Positions 1-6,883 of a stretch of DNA of 11,923 bases are shown here, in pieces. Each line of letters starts with the position of its first letter. The stretch's first letter is position 1. The notes beneath the pieces were generated by a model. That model saw nothing but the letters and a program-made list of their open reading frames with translations, was not told the DNA's origin and made no database searches. Source of the DNA: Candidatus Jidaibacter sp. (GTDB lineage: Bacteria > Pseudomonadota > Alphaproteobacteria > Rickettsiales > Midichloriaceae). The DNA lies in contig JAJTHY010000096.1 in the NCBI GenBank assembly GCA_021298045.1, positions 1 through 11,923 on the forward strand, written 5' to 3'. A program made the position numbers and the translations under genes.

Positions 1-142
1 CTATGAGTAGATGGAGCGCCACATTCACAGCGAAGATTTTAGAGGTTTTTGCTTTAAATTACAAGGTATTAATTGAAGCTTTTATCCATGTTCGTGTTGT
101 AACGCCGTTGCTTCTGAATTTTAATGCGGTCGCCCTGTATAC
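1..142. other. Non-coding stretch downstream of flgD
   Basis: No gene can be supported here. Minus-strand reading frames after the flgD stop are short and closed: the ATG-initiated ones give 6-7 codons, and a GTG start near position 28 runs off the window edge. A plus-strand frame from position 3 continues antisense through the flgD 3' end and looks like a shadow. There is no clear hairpin with a T-run that would end the fliK-flgD transcript, so the operon may continue to the left of the window. Confidence 0.4.
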
Positions 143-973
143 TTATCTTCCTTGCAGCAAATTGCTTAATGCTCCTATTAGATTAGGATCCGCAAAGTTT
201 GGATTTGTATCTGTGGTAGATTGTATTGGAGCGCTTAATGCATCGATTTTAGATTTAATGGCAGATATAGATGAGTTTATAGAGGCGGAACCATCCTTGA
301 CTTTCATAACTTGATCTATAGGTAACATTAGGCCGTTTACATCGAAAAATTGCCCTCCTTCTTTGCTAATGATTGAATCTACTTTTCCAGATCCTTGAAG
401 TATAACTTGCGCTTTACTATCATCTTCTTTAAGAGCCTCTATGGCAAAAGTGTATATTCCATCTGGCCATTGAGAAGGTTTTTCCCACGTGAAACTATTC
501 GCCCCTACAGTTTTACTTACCTCTTGGGCGTGCACAATGCCCCCCCCTTCATTCTTTATTAGGATTTTTGCATCTACTACTGGTTCCAAAATTTCATAAT
601 CAAACTTGCCTTTTGTGCCTTCTACTAAAACCTTGTCACCAGCGTAATCAACAATTTTACCAATGTAATTTAAATAAGTGGCATTATGGTTTGCGCTGAA
701 ATAACTTTTTATCTCTTCTAGGTGCTCGTTGGTTACCAATTGCTGTTCTACATTATTGATGGCAAACATCTGCGCTGTTATTTCATTTGTATCCATTGGG
801 TCTGTGGGATCTTGGTGCTGCAGTTGTGTGGTAAGCAAAGTGAAAAATTCATTCTTTTGGCGCTTAACTCTATCAGCTGCGCTTTCTTCGCCTTTAAAGA
901 TTGGGCCACTTTGAGCCTCGGGCCTTGAAATATCTGCCATTGAGCTTTTTAATACTTCTCCAAAATATGTCAT
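143..973 (-). CDS. flgD: Flagellar hook-capping (basal-body rod modification) protein FlgD
   Basis: FlgD forms the scaffold cap on the growing rod/hook tip and is needed for FlgE hook subunits to polymerise outside the cell. The 276-residue product has the diagnostic N-terminal FlgD motif at residues 43-75: a helix with FFTLL, then TQLQHQDPTDPMD, then the E(I/F)TAQM..INNVEQ block. Residues about 105-225 match the tudor/Ig-like middle region (YIGKIVDYAG, FDYEIL, FTWEKPSQWPDGIYTF). The last 50 residues are a Ser/Asn-rich tail without recognisable domain. It starts 2 bp after the fliK stop, so it is almost certainly translated from the fliK transcript; the ATG at 973 has no good Shine-Dalgarno, fitting translational coupling. 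A second ATG at residue 12 is possible. An 8-G homopolymer (coding strand) encodes part of the NEGGG loop at residues 141-145 and could slip. Confidence 0.92.
   Translation of the reverse strand: MTYFGEVLKSSMADISRPEAQSGPIFKGEESAADRVKRQKNEFFTLLTTQLQHQDPTDPMDTNEITAQMFAINNVEQQLVTNEHLEEIKSYFSANHNATYLNYIGKIVDYAGDKVLVEGTKGKFDYEILEPVVDAKILIKNEGGGIVHAQEVSKTVGANSFTWEKPSQWPDGIYTFAIEALKEDDSKAQVILQGSGKVDSIISKEGGQFFDVNGLMLPIDQVMKVKDGSASINSSISAIKSKIDALSAPIQSTTDTNPNFADPNLIGALSNLLQGR
540..547 (-). repeat. Eight-G homopolymer inside flgD
   Basis: Eight consecutive C on the plus strand (G on the coding strand) encode the Gly-Gly-Gly stretch at flgD residues 143-145. It stands out in an AT-rich gene. Runs of this length are prone to slipped-strand mispairing. 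A one-base change would shift the frame about half way through FlgD, removing the Ig-like region and tail. Confidence 0.9.
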
Positions 974-975
974 AT

Positions 976-2541
976 TTATACCAAAATATTGATTGCTTCT
1001 GCGCCTATACCCATATAAAAAGTGTTAGCTTCCCTAAGGGTAGTTGGTTTTAATTTAGATTCCGTGCTAGTAGACTCTGATTTTGAATTTTTATCTTCTT
1101 GATTACCTCTATCCTGCATCCCAAAATTCAAACTAAAATTTCCGGATTCAAATCCGTTATCTATAAAGCTGGCTTGTATTTGGTCGCCAATTTTCGCTAT
1201 TATATCTAGTGTGTTATAACGCTCAGTGAAGAGAGAAATATTTGTATGGCCAGTCGTAAGATTTGTTTCAAAGTGTATTTCTATTTCACCCAAGTCTTCT
1301 GGCATCAGTTTAAATTTTATCAGCTGTTGATCTTGAGTGATTGCTTTGCTGACTTGGTACTTAACTTGCTCCAGCACGTGCGTTTCGAGTTGCTGCTTTA
1401 CAGGTACATTATGTTGCTGGTCAACAAGCGATATCGGTATTGAAGTTGGTGCGCCTGTAGCATTAACAACTGATGATTCCCATTCAATTACTGGCGTGTC
1501 TATTTTAACTTCCAAAGGTTGGTTTTGTTGGATGGAGGACGGCGCTCTAGGCTCTAATACTGAATCTGGTATTGCTTCTACTGGTGGCATTGATGTAGGC
1601 TTCATAATGCTTTCCAAGCTTCGCATTTCTACCTTAAGATTTTGACTGCTGAATTTGCTTCTGGATTGGTTAGTAATCTTAGGGGCTGCTATTTCTAACG
1701 ATTGGGTTTCAGCCGGGGTAATTTTTATTGATGGTATAATAGCTTTATCAGCAGTGGATGCATCCTCCGTTAATTTGAAGAATTGGGATGTTGCATCTAG
1801 CTGCTCCGCATCCGCACCTATTTGATATAGGCTTACGGTGCTTGCAATTTCTCCTCCTTCCACTTTTTCAAATTTCCTATCGTCTACCAACTCTTGATTT
1901 ATTAGAGGTGTATTGTCATTCTTAACTACAGTAGCTTGTACTGGTGGCTCTTCATTTTTTATAACGGCATTATTATCAGTTGAAGTAGGTGAAGGGATGA
2001 GAGATTCACTAGACTCTTTTTGCTCAGCAACTGTCGCTGATTTAATTAGGTCGGTAGGAGATTTTACTTCTGTTGATTCGGACTTGAGCTTTTCTATTTC
2101 CCAATCAGTGGAAGAGGATTCTATGGGTATGGGTTCCCCTTTAACTCCTTCACCATTAATTACTTCACTGAGCTCCCTTGCTGAACTTAAACTTTTACGC
2201 ATGTGGGTGTCCGGAGTAAGTTGTGACTCTGTATGCCCATTTTTCTGTGGGAGGCTAGTTTCAATTTTCTCTTGAATACACAAAGAGTTCACTTCATCAA
2301 TAGTATCCGTATTTTTATTGACACTTATTAACAGCGCTGTTTGTCCTATTTGTATTTTGTTAGTTGTTGCGTTAACAGTATTAGTAATGTCAGTGGGTTC
2401 AATTGCTGATATTACAGGGTTGGTCAATAAGGCTGAAGATAATTCAGCAGCAAAATTTTGATCAAGGGTTTCTCTCTCATCAAAGGCGGAAAAGGTTGAA
2501 TTTGGAGTGCTACTTAATCCTTGTGATGTAATGCTCAGCAT
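976..2541 (-). CDS. fliK: Flagellar hook-length control protein FliK
   Basis: FliK is the secreted molecular ruler that sets hook length and switches the flagellar export gate (FlhB) from hook to filament substrates. The 521-residue product has the family layout: a long, low-complexity, Ser/Thr/Glu/Pro-rich and poorly conserved N-terminal region (about residues 1-380), then a conserved C-terminal hook-length domain (about 385-475). The signature is FKLMPEDLGEIEIHFE near residues 410-424, matching the family L.P..LG.(I/V).(I/V) core, followed by an amphipathic stretch ending in LNFGM. A Lys/Ser-rich tail of about 40 residues follows. Length is within the broad FliK range. The ATG at 2541 follows a sigma-54-type promoter by about 20 nt after the predicted start site; the ribosome site is weak. 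flgD follows after 2 bp, so the two form an operon. The N-terminal part would be hard to identify alone; the call rests on the C-terminal domain and the flgD neighbour. Confidence 0.9.
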   Translation of the reverse strand: MLSITSQGLSSTPNSTFSAFDERETLDQNFAAELSSALLTNPVISAIEPTDITNTVNATTNKIQIGQTALLISVNKNTDTIDEVNSLCIQEKIETSLPQKNGHTESQLTPDTHMRKSLSSARELSEVINGEGVKGEPIPIESSSTDWEIEKLKSESTEVKSPTDLIKSATVAEQKESSESLIPSPTSTDNNAVIKNEEPPVQATVVKNDNTPLINQELVDDRKFEKVEGGEIASTVSLYQIGADAEQLDATSQFFKLTEDASTADKAIIPSIKITPAETQSLEIAAPKITNQSRSKFSSQNLKVEMRSLESIMKPTSMPPVEAIPDSVLEPRAPSSIQQNQPLEVKIDTPVIEWESSVVNATGAPTSIPISLVDQQHNVPVKQQLETHVLEQVKYQVSKAITQDQQLIKFKLMPEDLGEIEIHFETNLTTGHTNISLFTERYNTLDIIAKIGDQIQASFIDNGFESGNFSLNFGMQDRGNQEDKNSKSESTSTESKLKPTTLREANTFYMGIGAEAINILV

Positions 2542-2570
2542 GTTTTCATTAAATAGTTTAGACCTATTAC

Positions 2571-2587
2571 AAGCAATTAACGTGCCA
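2571..2587 (-). promoter_or_regulatory. Sigma-54 (RpoN) promoter of fliK-flgD
   Basis: Read on the minus strand, the bases are TGGCACG (2587-2581), TTAA (2580-2577), then TTGCTT (2576-2571). This matches the sigma-54 -24/-12 consensus TGGCACG-N4-TTGCW, with the required 10 bases between the GG and GC doublets. Transcription would start near 2561, leaving a leader of about 20 nt before the fliK ATG at 2541. In Caulobacter and relatives, hook-stage flagellar genes are transcribed by sigma-54 with an enhancer-binding activator (FlbD), so gene, position and motif agree. A repeat element begins only 25 bp upstream, where activator sites would be expected. Confidence 0.72.
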
Positions 2588-2611
2588 TATGGTGTTAAGG
2601 CTTGAAAATAA

Positions 2612-2776
2612 TTATAGCTAAACCCTTATAAAATGGGTGCGAAAATCAAGAATTTTCTCATAAATTTTTGCCTATTTTACGCATGGAATATAGATATATT
2701 TCAAAGGAAAAATAGGTGAAAATTTATTGAAAAGGCGCAGCATTAGCGTATCCATTTTATAAGGGTTTAGCTATAA
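2612..2776. repeat. MITE-like palindromic element with perfect 25-bp terminal inverted repeats
   Basis: The ends at 2612-2636 and 2752-2776 are perfect 25-base inverted repeats (TTATAGCTAAACCC..., ending AAATGG). A second pair of inner arms, 2660-2678 and 2709-2727, matches at 17 of 19 positions, so the 165 bp can fold into one long imperfect hairpin around an AT-rich centre. No protein is encoded. The TA dinucleotide at each end is the kind of boundary left by IS630/Tc1-mariner-type transposition, so a non-autonomous miniature element is the likely origin. It lies between the sigma-54 promoter of fliK and the next element at 2784. Confidence 0.8.
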
Positions 2777-2783
2777 CACCAAA

Positions 2784-2916
2784 TTATACCAAAACTCGTT
2801 CTAAAATGGACAGATGCGCTTGTATTGGAAAAATTTGGGAAGAGAAAAAAGTGCTTCTTTAATATATTTTTTCAAGGCGAGATGCAAGTGTTCAGTTTAG
2901 AATGGGTTTGGTATTA
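2784..2916. repeat. Second MITE-like element, with another copy at the right end of the window
   Basis: The ends are imperfect inverted repeats: TTATACCAAAACTCGTTCTA from 2784, and its counterpart TAATACCAAACCCATTCTAA read on the minus strand from 2916. The interior contains an A-rich half and a T-rich half and no reading frame of note. The right two-thirds, read on the minus strand from 2916 to about 2824, aligns closely with 11835-11923, showing this is a dispersed repeat and not chance. The ends also resemble those of the neighbouring 2612-2776 element (TTATA..AAACYC..TT.TAAAATGG), so the two are related. It ends 10 bp from the gatB stop codon. Confidence 0.8.
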
Positions 2917-2926
2917 GTGCGCTTTT

Positions 2927-4381
2927 TTACTGCAACTTAGCTTTGAGCACATCATTAACCAATGATGGATTGGCCTTACCTTGGCTCAGCTTCATCACTT
3001 GTCCAACAAAGAATCCAAAGAGCTTATCCTTACCAGATCTATACTCAGCCACTTTATCGGGGTTTTGTGCAATTACGTCATCTACAATTTTCTGAATTGC
3101 ACTGTTGTCACTTACTTGTGTTAAACCTTGGCTTTCCACTATTTCTTTTGCGCTACCACCGCTTACAAACATCGTGTCAAAAACACCCTTCGCAATTTTG
3201 CCAGAGATAGTGCCATTACCAATTAACTCAAGCAGCTCGCTCAATTGCGCTGCGGAAATAGGGTTTTCCTCTATGCTCAAGCCTTCCTTATTTAGCCTAC
3301 CGAAAAGTTCGCCGGTAATCCAATTGGCAGCAACCTTTGCATCAGATTTCTTGGCCACTTCTTCAAAATACTCAGCAACCAGTTTTTCAGATACAAGCAC
3401 CGAGGCATCATAATGAGAGAGCCCCATCTCTTTAGTGTACCTGCGGATTTTTTGATCTGGTAACTCTGGCAAAGATTTTCTTATGGCATCCACATACTCA
3501 TCCGTTAGCACAAGTGGCATTAGATCTGGGTCTGCAAAATATCTATAATCGTGAGCTTCCTCTTTAGACCGCATGGTTCTGGTCTCCCCCGTGTTTGCGT
3601 CAAACAGCCTGGTCTCCTGAACTATGGAACCACCACCTTCCATAACGCTTACTTGCCTTGCAGCCTCATGGTCAATCGCGCGCATTATGTTGCGGATGGA
3701 GTTAATATTCTTAATCTCTACCCTGGTGTTAAGTTTATTTTCACCCACACGCCTTACCGAAACGTTAGCATCGCAACGCAGAGAGCCTTTTTCCATATCA
3801 CCATCACAAGTACCTAAGTACCTAACTATAGACCGTAGCTTGCGCACATATTCACCGGCCTCTTCACTGGAGCGCAAATCTGGCTCAGAGACTATTTCCA
3901 TGAGCGCAACCCCAGCACGGTTTAAGTCTATAAAGGTTTCATTTGGGCTTTGGTCATGCAGGCTTTTACCAGCATCTTGCTCTAAGTGAATTCTAGTGAC
4001 ACCAACCTCTTTAACCACGCCATTTGGCATGTCTAGATAAACTTTTCCGTGTTCAACTATTGGGTGGTAAAATTGAGAAATTTGATACCCAGTTGGTAGA
4101 TCTGGATAAAAATAATTTTTGCGATCAAAAACGCTGCGTAGATTAATTTTAGCATTAATACCTAACCCAGTTTTGACAGCTTGCTCAATACATTTCTCAT
4201 TTAGTACTGGCAGCATGCCTGGAAAACCTGCATCCACAAAAGATACCTGAGTATTAGGTTCAGCACCAAAATCTGTAGAGGCACCAGAAAATAATTTTGC
4301 GTTAGAGATTACCTGAGCATGCATTTCTAGCCCGATTATAATTTCCCAATCGCCAGTGATACCTTTAACTATCGCTACCAT
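2927..4381 (-). CDS. gatB: Aspartyl/glutamyl-tRNA(Asn/Gln) amidotransferase subunit B
   Basis: GatB is the tRNA-binding and kinase subunit of the cytosolic GatCAB complex. It activates the side chain of Glu (or Asp) mischarged on tRNA-Gln (or tRNA-Asn) with ATP, and receives ammonia from GatA to make the correct aminoacyl-tRNA. The 484-residue length is typical. Family landmarks are in order: IGLEMHAQ (16-23), the signature FDRKNYFYPDLPTGYQISQ (85-103), the EQDAGKSLHD and DLNRAGVALMEIVSEPD blocks, KGSLRCDANVSVR, and YRYFADPDLMPL, followed by the helical YqeY-like C-terminal domain for tRNA elbow binding. The ATG at 4381 has an AAAGG ribosome site (4388-4392) at 6-nt spacing. gatA and gatC, often adjacent elsewhere, are not in the window. 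An unrecognised gene lies 78 bp upstream on the same strand, and the two may share a transcript. Confidence 0.97.
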   Translation of the reverse strand: MVAIVKGITGDWEIIIGLEMHAQVISNAKLFSGASTDFGAEPNTQVSFVDAGFPGMLPVLNEKCIEQAVKTGLGINAKINLRSVFDRKNYFYPDLPTGYQISQFYHPIVEHGKVYLDMPNGVVKEVGVTRIHLEQDAGKSLHDQSPNETFIDLNRAGVALMEIVSEPDLRSSEEAGEYVRKLRSIVRYLGTCDGDMEKGSLRCDANVSVRRVGENKLNTRVEIKNINSIRNIMRAIDHEAARQVSVMEGGGSIVQETRLFDANTGETRTMRSKEEAHDYRYFADPDLMPLVLTDEYVDAIRKSLPELPDQKIRRYTKEMGLSHYDASVLVSEKLVAEYFEEVAKKSDAKVAANWITGELFGRLNKEGLSIEENPISAAQLSELLELIGNGTISGKIAKGVFDTMFVSGGSAKEIVESQGLTQVSDNSAIQKIVDDVIAQNPDKVAEYRSGKDKLFGFFVGQVMKLSQGKANPSLVNDVLKAKLQ

Positions 4382-4459
4382 AAAAAACCTTTATCGCTAA
4401 TTTGCATGTACTTATATCATCACAAACGTAATTCTTCAAGGGGTTTACTACAGTTAGGA

Positions 4460-5056
4460 TTATCTCTCTAAAGACTCGGCGCTCTGCTTACTGCTGAAAT
4501 AATTTTTAACGTGTGATGGGATATAACTTATCCCTATCTCCTTGGCTTTTGACACTGCAGCTTCTTTGAAATCCCCAGTTTCAATCGTATCCGCAACAAT
4601 ATCAGCTGCCGCTCTTGTGCAAATTAAATATGTTTTAAAATATGAATATGATTTGAAAACAGCTCTCAGGCCTGTAGGGTCAGAGCTCGCAACTTCGGAT
4701 GCAATTATTATAGCTGGCGCAGCGTTTCCAAGCACTGCAGATACCGCGGGCTCCACCCAATTGGGAATATGAGGCAGAGTTGCCATCCCTGGCAATAGCC
4801 ATTTTGGCGCACCCAACAATGCGACATTGGATTTCAATTCATCCACAACTTTATCAGTACCTTTTATAAGAGTATCTGCGCAATAGCTTACAGCATGCAG
4901 TGTTAATAGCGCGCCAGATTTTGCCATCTCTGTCGCCATAGAGGATATGCCGTAAGTTTGCTGCTCTTCAGGTTGAGCTTGTAACCCTTCATCTCCGAGG
5001 AATGCACTCTCTTTGCTTTTAGGGTGATTATCTCTACTATTTTTTATTCTAGTCAT
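4460..5056 (-). CDS. Hypothetical protein, 198 residues
   Basis: I do not recognise a family. The product has a polar, charged N-terminus (residues 1-35), then a mainly helical, alanine-rich body. A moderately hydrophobic stretch around residues 103-124 (PAVSAVLGNAAPAIIIASEVA) is too short and interrupted for a confident membrane span. There is no signal peptide. The composition (Ser/Ala/Lys-rich, a K-S-rich end) would fit a cytosolic or secreted accessory protein, but nothing points to a function. I chose the ATG at 5056; an in-frame TTG at 5062 would add two residues. Neither has a strong ribosome site. A 7-bp inverted repeat, ACCAATA/TATTGGT (5062-5084), lies directly over the leader. Coding is supported by the long open frame, ordinary codon use, and placement in a same-strand gene row between a terminator and gatB. 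Confidence 0.7.
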   Translation of the reverse strand: MTRIKNSRDNHPKSKESAFLGDEGLQAQPEEQQTYGISSMATEMAKSGALLTLHAVSYCADTLIKGTDKVVDELKSNVALLGAPKWLLPGMATLPHIPNWVEPAVSAVLGNAAPAIIIASEVASSDPTGLRAVFKSYSYFKTYLICTRAAADIVADTIETGDFKEAAVSKAKEIGISYIPSHVKNYFSSKQSAESLER

Positions 5057-5139
5057 AAACAACCAATATTTTGATTATATTGGTATTTATGATAAAACAA
5101 ATAGGTTAACAAAACGTAAAGAGCTTAGGTGCGGCTGAA

Positions 5140-5177
5140 TTATACCAAAACCCGTTCTAAAGCGGTATAAACGGGTT
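5140..5177. repeat. Solo end of the MITE family with two overlapping hairpins
   Basis: Bases 5140-5161 (TTATACCAAAACCCGTTCTA...) match the left end of the 2784 element with one difference out of 22, but no matching second end is found nearby. The segment holds two mutually exclusive inverted repeats: TTATACC (5140-5146) with GGTATAA (5164-5170), and AACCCGTT (5149-5156) with AACGGGTT (5170-5177). It lies between the porin terminator and the 4460-5056 gene, about 85-120 bp upstream of that gene's start. Confidence 0.6.
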
Positions 5178-5247
5178 ATGAAAATCAAGAGTCGATAGAT
5201 GAAATGAGAAGTGGAAAGAGCAGAAATTGCAACAATAGGGAGCGTTC

Positions 5248-5279
5248 AAAAAGGCGACTTTGAAAATCTAAAGTCGCCT
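5248..5279 (-). terminator. Rho-independent terminator of the porin gene
   Basis: A perfect 10-bp stem (5252-5261 with 5270-5279; AGGCGACTTT/AAAGTCGCCT) with an 8-nt loop is followed on the minus strand by a run of five T (5252-5248). It begins 28 bp past the porin stop codon. It separates the porin transcript from the 4460-5056 gene, which therefore needs its own promoter or read-through. Confidence 0.88.
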
Positions 5280-5306
5280 CTTGCATTATTTTTTATGCTA
5301 TCAAAA

Positions 5307-6590
5307 CTAGAAGTGTAGTTTTGAACCAGCTAAGAATACTGTGCCAGAGTTCTTACCAGCAGGAGCTATTTGTGTTTTGTCTTTCAATGAAAAGTGTGTG
5401 ACCTCAGCATAAGGCATGAAACCTGGTGCTAATTTGTAATCCACACCGAAAGAGAAAGCACTAGCTTTGCCCTTGACAGGGTTATAAGAAGGAACCAAGA
5501 CATCAGCACCAAAACCACCTGCTTCAGCAGCTATATAACCCGCACTTGCAGAAAAATAGTTGTGCTTATAATTAGCGGCAACATTCCAATATTTGCCCGA
5601 TTTAAGACCAGAGAATGAACTCTCTACTCCAGCAAAATTCCTAGTTTTAGCAAAACCAGATTTCCCCCAGTCACCATATGCACCGCCTAAGCCAAAGCCC
5701 ATGTAGTGTGCGCTTGCACCTAACTCCCATGCTCTCAAGTCATTTCTTTCACAAATTCCACCTAATAAGTCTATCACTTTCTTAGAGTCACCTATCTCTC
5801 CCAATGCAGAAAATTTCAGTTTTACTTTATCAAATTTATTACTGTAGCTAAATCCGCCCTGGAATACGTTTTTATAACCCTGAGTTTGAGCAAAATTATT
5901 TGGCAAAGCTCCAAAATAATCCCTAGAAACACCTTTTAAATTACTAATTGTCCCATTGTGGTCAGTATCAGGAATCCATGTTAAGCCAGCTTTGAACCCA
6001 GCAAATGTTGGTGTAAAGTATGTCAACTTAGAAGCATTCTGTCTGTGGCTTCTATCAAATGTCGTTGGAAGACCGCCCATTATAGGAAGAGCAGCAACTG
6101 ATACAGGTTTTGCAAATTCAACATCTGTGTTAACCCAGTACCTCCAATCACCGTCGATACCCCCTGTTGCAGAACCAAGACGTGTAGCACCAACATGTAA
6201 TGCATCGTATGCACCTGTATAGCTACCTCCTTCTAGTCTACCAAAAGATGTCTCTACAAACATCATTGTTTGATTAGCCACTGAAGATTCACCAACTTTA
6301 GAGTTTGATGTATCTGCATTAAGAACGATTTTACCACCGTACTTTATACCACTTTTGTGCCCGTCAAGCTTAACATGAACTTGTGTATCGTTAACTAAGC
6401 CATGCTTACTACGTTGATTTGTTGTACCGGAAACATTATTGAAATTATGTTTTTGAGATTGATACCCGAATTGTGTATCAAGAGAGCCACCAAGTGTTAC
6501 TGTAGGAGCTCTATCATGAGCCGAAGCTACTGAAGCAAACCCAGCTAAGGCAATTGCAGACGCTAATGTAATTTTTCTTTTTTTAGACAT
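5307..6590 (-). CDS. Outer-membrane porin (Gram-negative beta-barrel)
   Basis: This is a general-diffusion-type outer-membrane channel. The 427-residue precursor has a classic signal peptide: basic MSKKRK, a hydrophobic core, and likely cleavage after VASA (residue 24), leaving a mature protein that begins HDRAPTVTLGGSLDTQFGY. That opening, aromatic/Gly-rich alternating strands throughout (for example YWNVAANYKHNYFSASAGY), a WRYWVNTDVEF segment and the terminal Phe (GSKLHF) are hallmarks of barrel proteins recognised by the BAM complex. The pattern fits the porin_4/OmpC-like superfamily of proteobacteria. I start at the ATG at 6590 because GAAGG (6599-6603) lies 8 nt upstream; an in-frame TTG at 6605 would overlap that site and add five residues before the signal peptide. 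The gene has its own terminator, and probably its own promoter within 6606-6883. Confidence 0.87.
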   Translation of the reverse strand: MSKKRKITLASAIALAGFASVASAHDRAPTVTLGGSLDTQFGYQSQKHNFNNVSGTTNQRSKHGLVNDTQVHVKLDGHKSGIKYGGKIVLNADTSNSKVGESSVANQTMMFVETSFGRLEGGSYTGAYDALHVGATRLGSATGGIDGDWRYWVNTDVEFAKPVSVAALPIMGGLPTTFDRSHRQNASKLTYFTPTFAGFKAGLTWIPDTDHNGTISNLKGVSRDYFGALPNNFAQTQGYKNVFQGGFSYSNKFDKVKLKFSALGEIGDSKKVIDLLGGICERNDLRAWELGASAHYMGFGLGGAYGDWGKSGFAKTRNFAGVESSFSGLKSGKYWNVAANYKHNYFSASAGYIAAEAGGFGADVLVPSYNPVKGKASAFSFGVDYKLAPGFMPYAEVTHFSLKDKTQIAPAGKNSGTVFLAGSKLHF

Positions 6591-6618
6591 GTAAAAAACC
6601 TTCAATTTAAATTGTTTC

Positions 6619-6638
6619 AGTGGTCTTGCGCTACCACT
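6619..6638 (-). promoter_or_regulatory. Hairpin in the porin leader
   Basis: AGTGGT (6619-6624) pairs with ACCACT (6633-6638) around an 8-nt loop, ending about 30 nt before the porin ATG. It could be a leader hairpin affecting mRNA stability or translation, but a 6-bp stem is weak evidence. Confidence 0.3.
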
Positions 6639-6675
6639 ACAATTAAGCTTTATATGCTAATTAATTGTTATGAAA

Positions 6676-6687
6676 CACATTAATGTG
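6676..6687. promoter_or_regulatory. 12-bp perfect palindrome upstream of porin
   Basis: CACATTAATGTG is a perfect palindrome about 86 bp upstream of the porin ATG, in the region expected to hold the promoter. It has the size of a dimeric repressor/activator half-site pair. No regulator can be named. The remaining DNA of 6606-6883 is AT-rich with no convincing gene; I could not fix a single -35/-10 pair. Confidence 0.3.
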
Positions 6688-6883
6688 CTGTTATATAAAA
6701 AATTCGTACACAGTTGCTTTTTTGCAACACACGCCTTTGCTATAAATAGGGGGTATGTAAGCTTTTATCAAATTAATTTGGCAAAAGGTGGGATTTGGTG
6801 TATCACCACTTTCTTTTCAAGATCTGCAATTACAGCATGTATTAATTCTATGCTTATTTCAATATTTGTTATAATTCAGGCTA

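Noticed and set aside
3..314. 103-codon plus-strand frame at the left edge
   Set aside because: Most of it is antisense to the 3' end of flgD, it has no ribosome site visible, and its translation resembles no family.
978..993. TATACCAAAATATTG near the fliK stop as another MITE end
   Set aside because: Only the first 10 or so bases match the end consensus, and they encode the conserved-looking fliK C-terminus; probably chance.
6796..6808. TGGTG/CACCA hairpin as a yejB terminator
   Set aside because: Only 5 bp of stem with a 3-nt loop, and no T-run on the minus strand, where yejB is transcribed.
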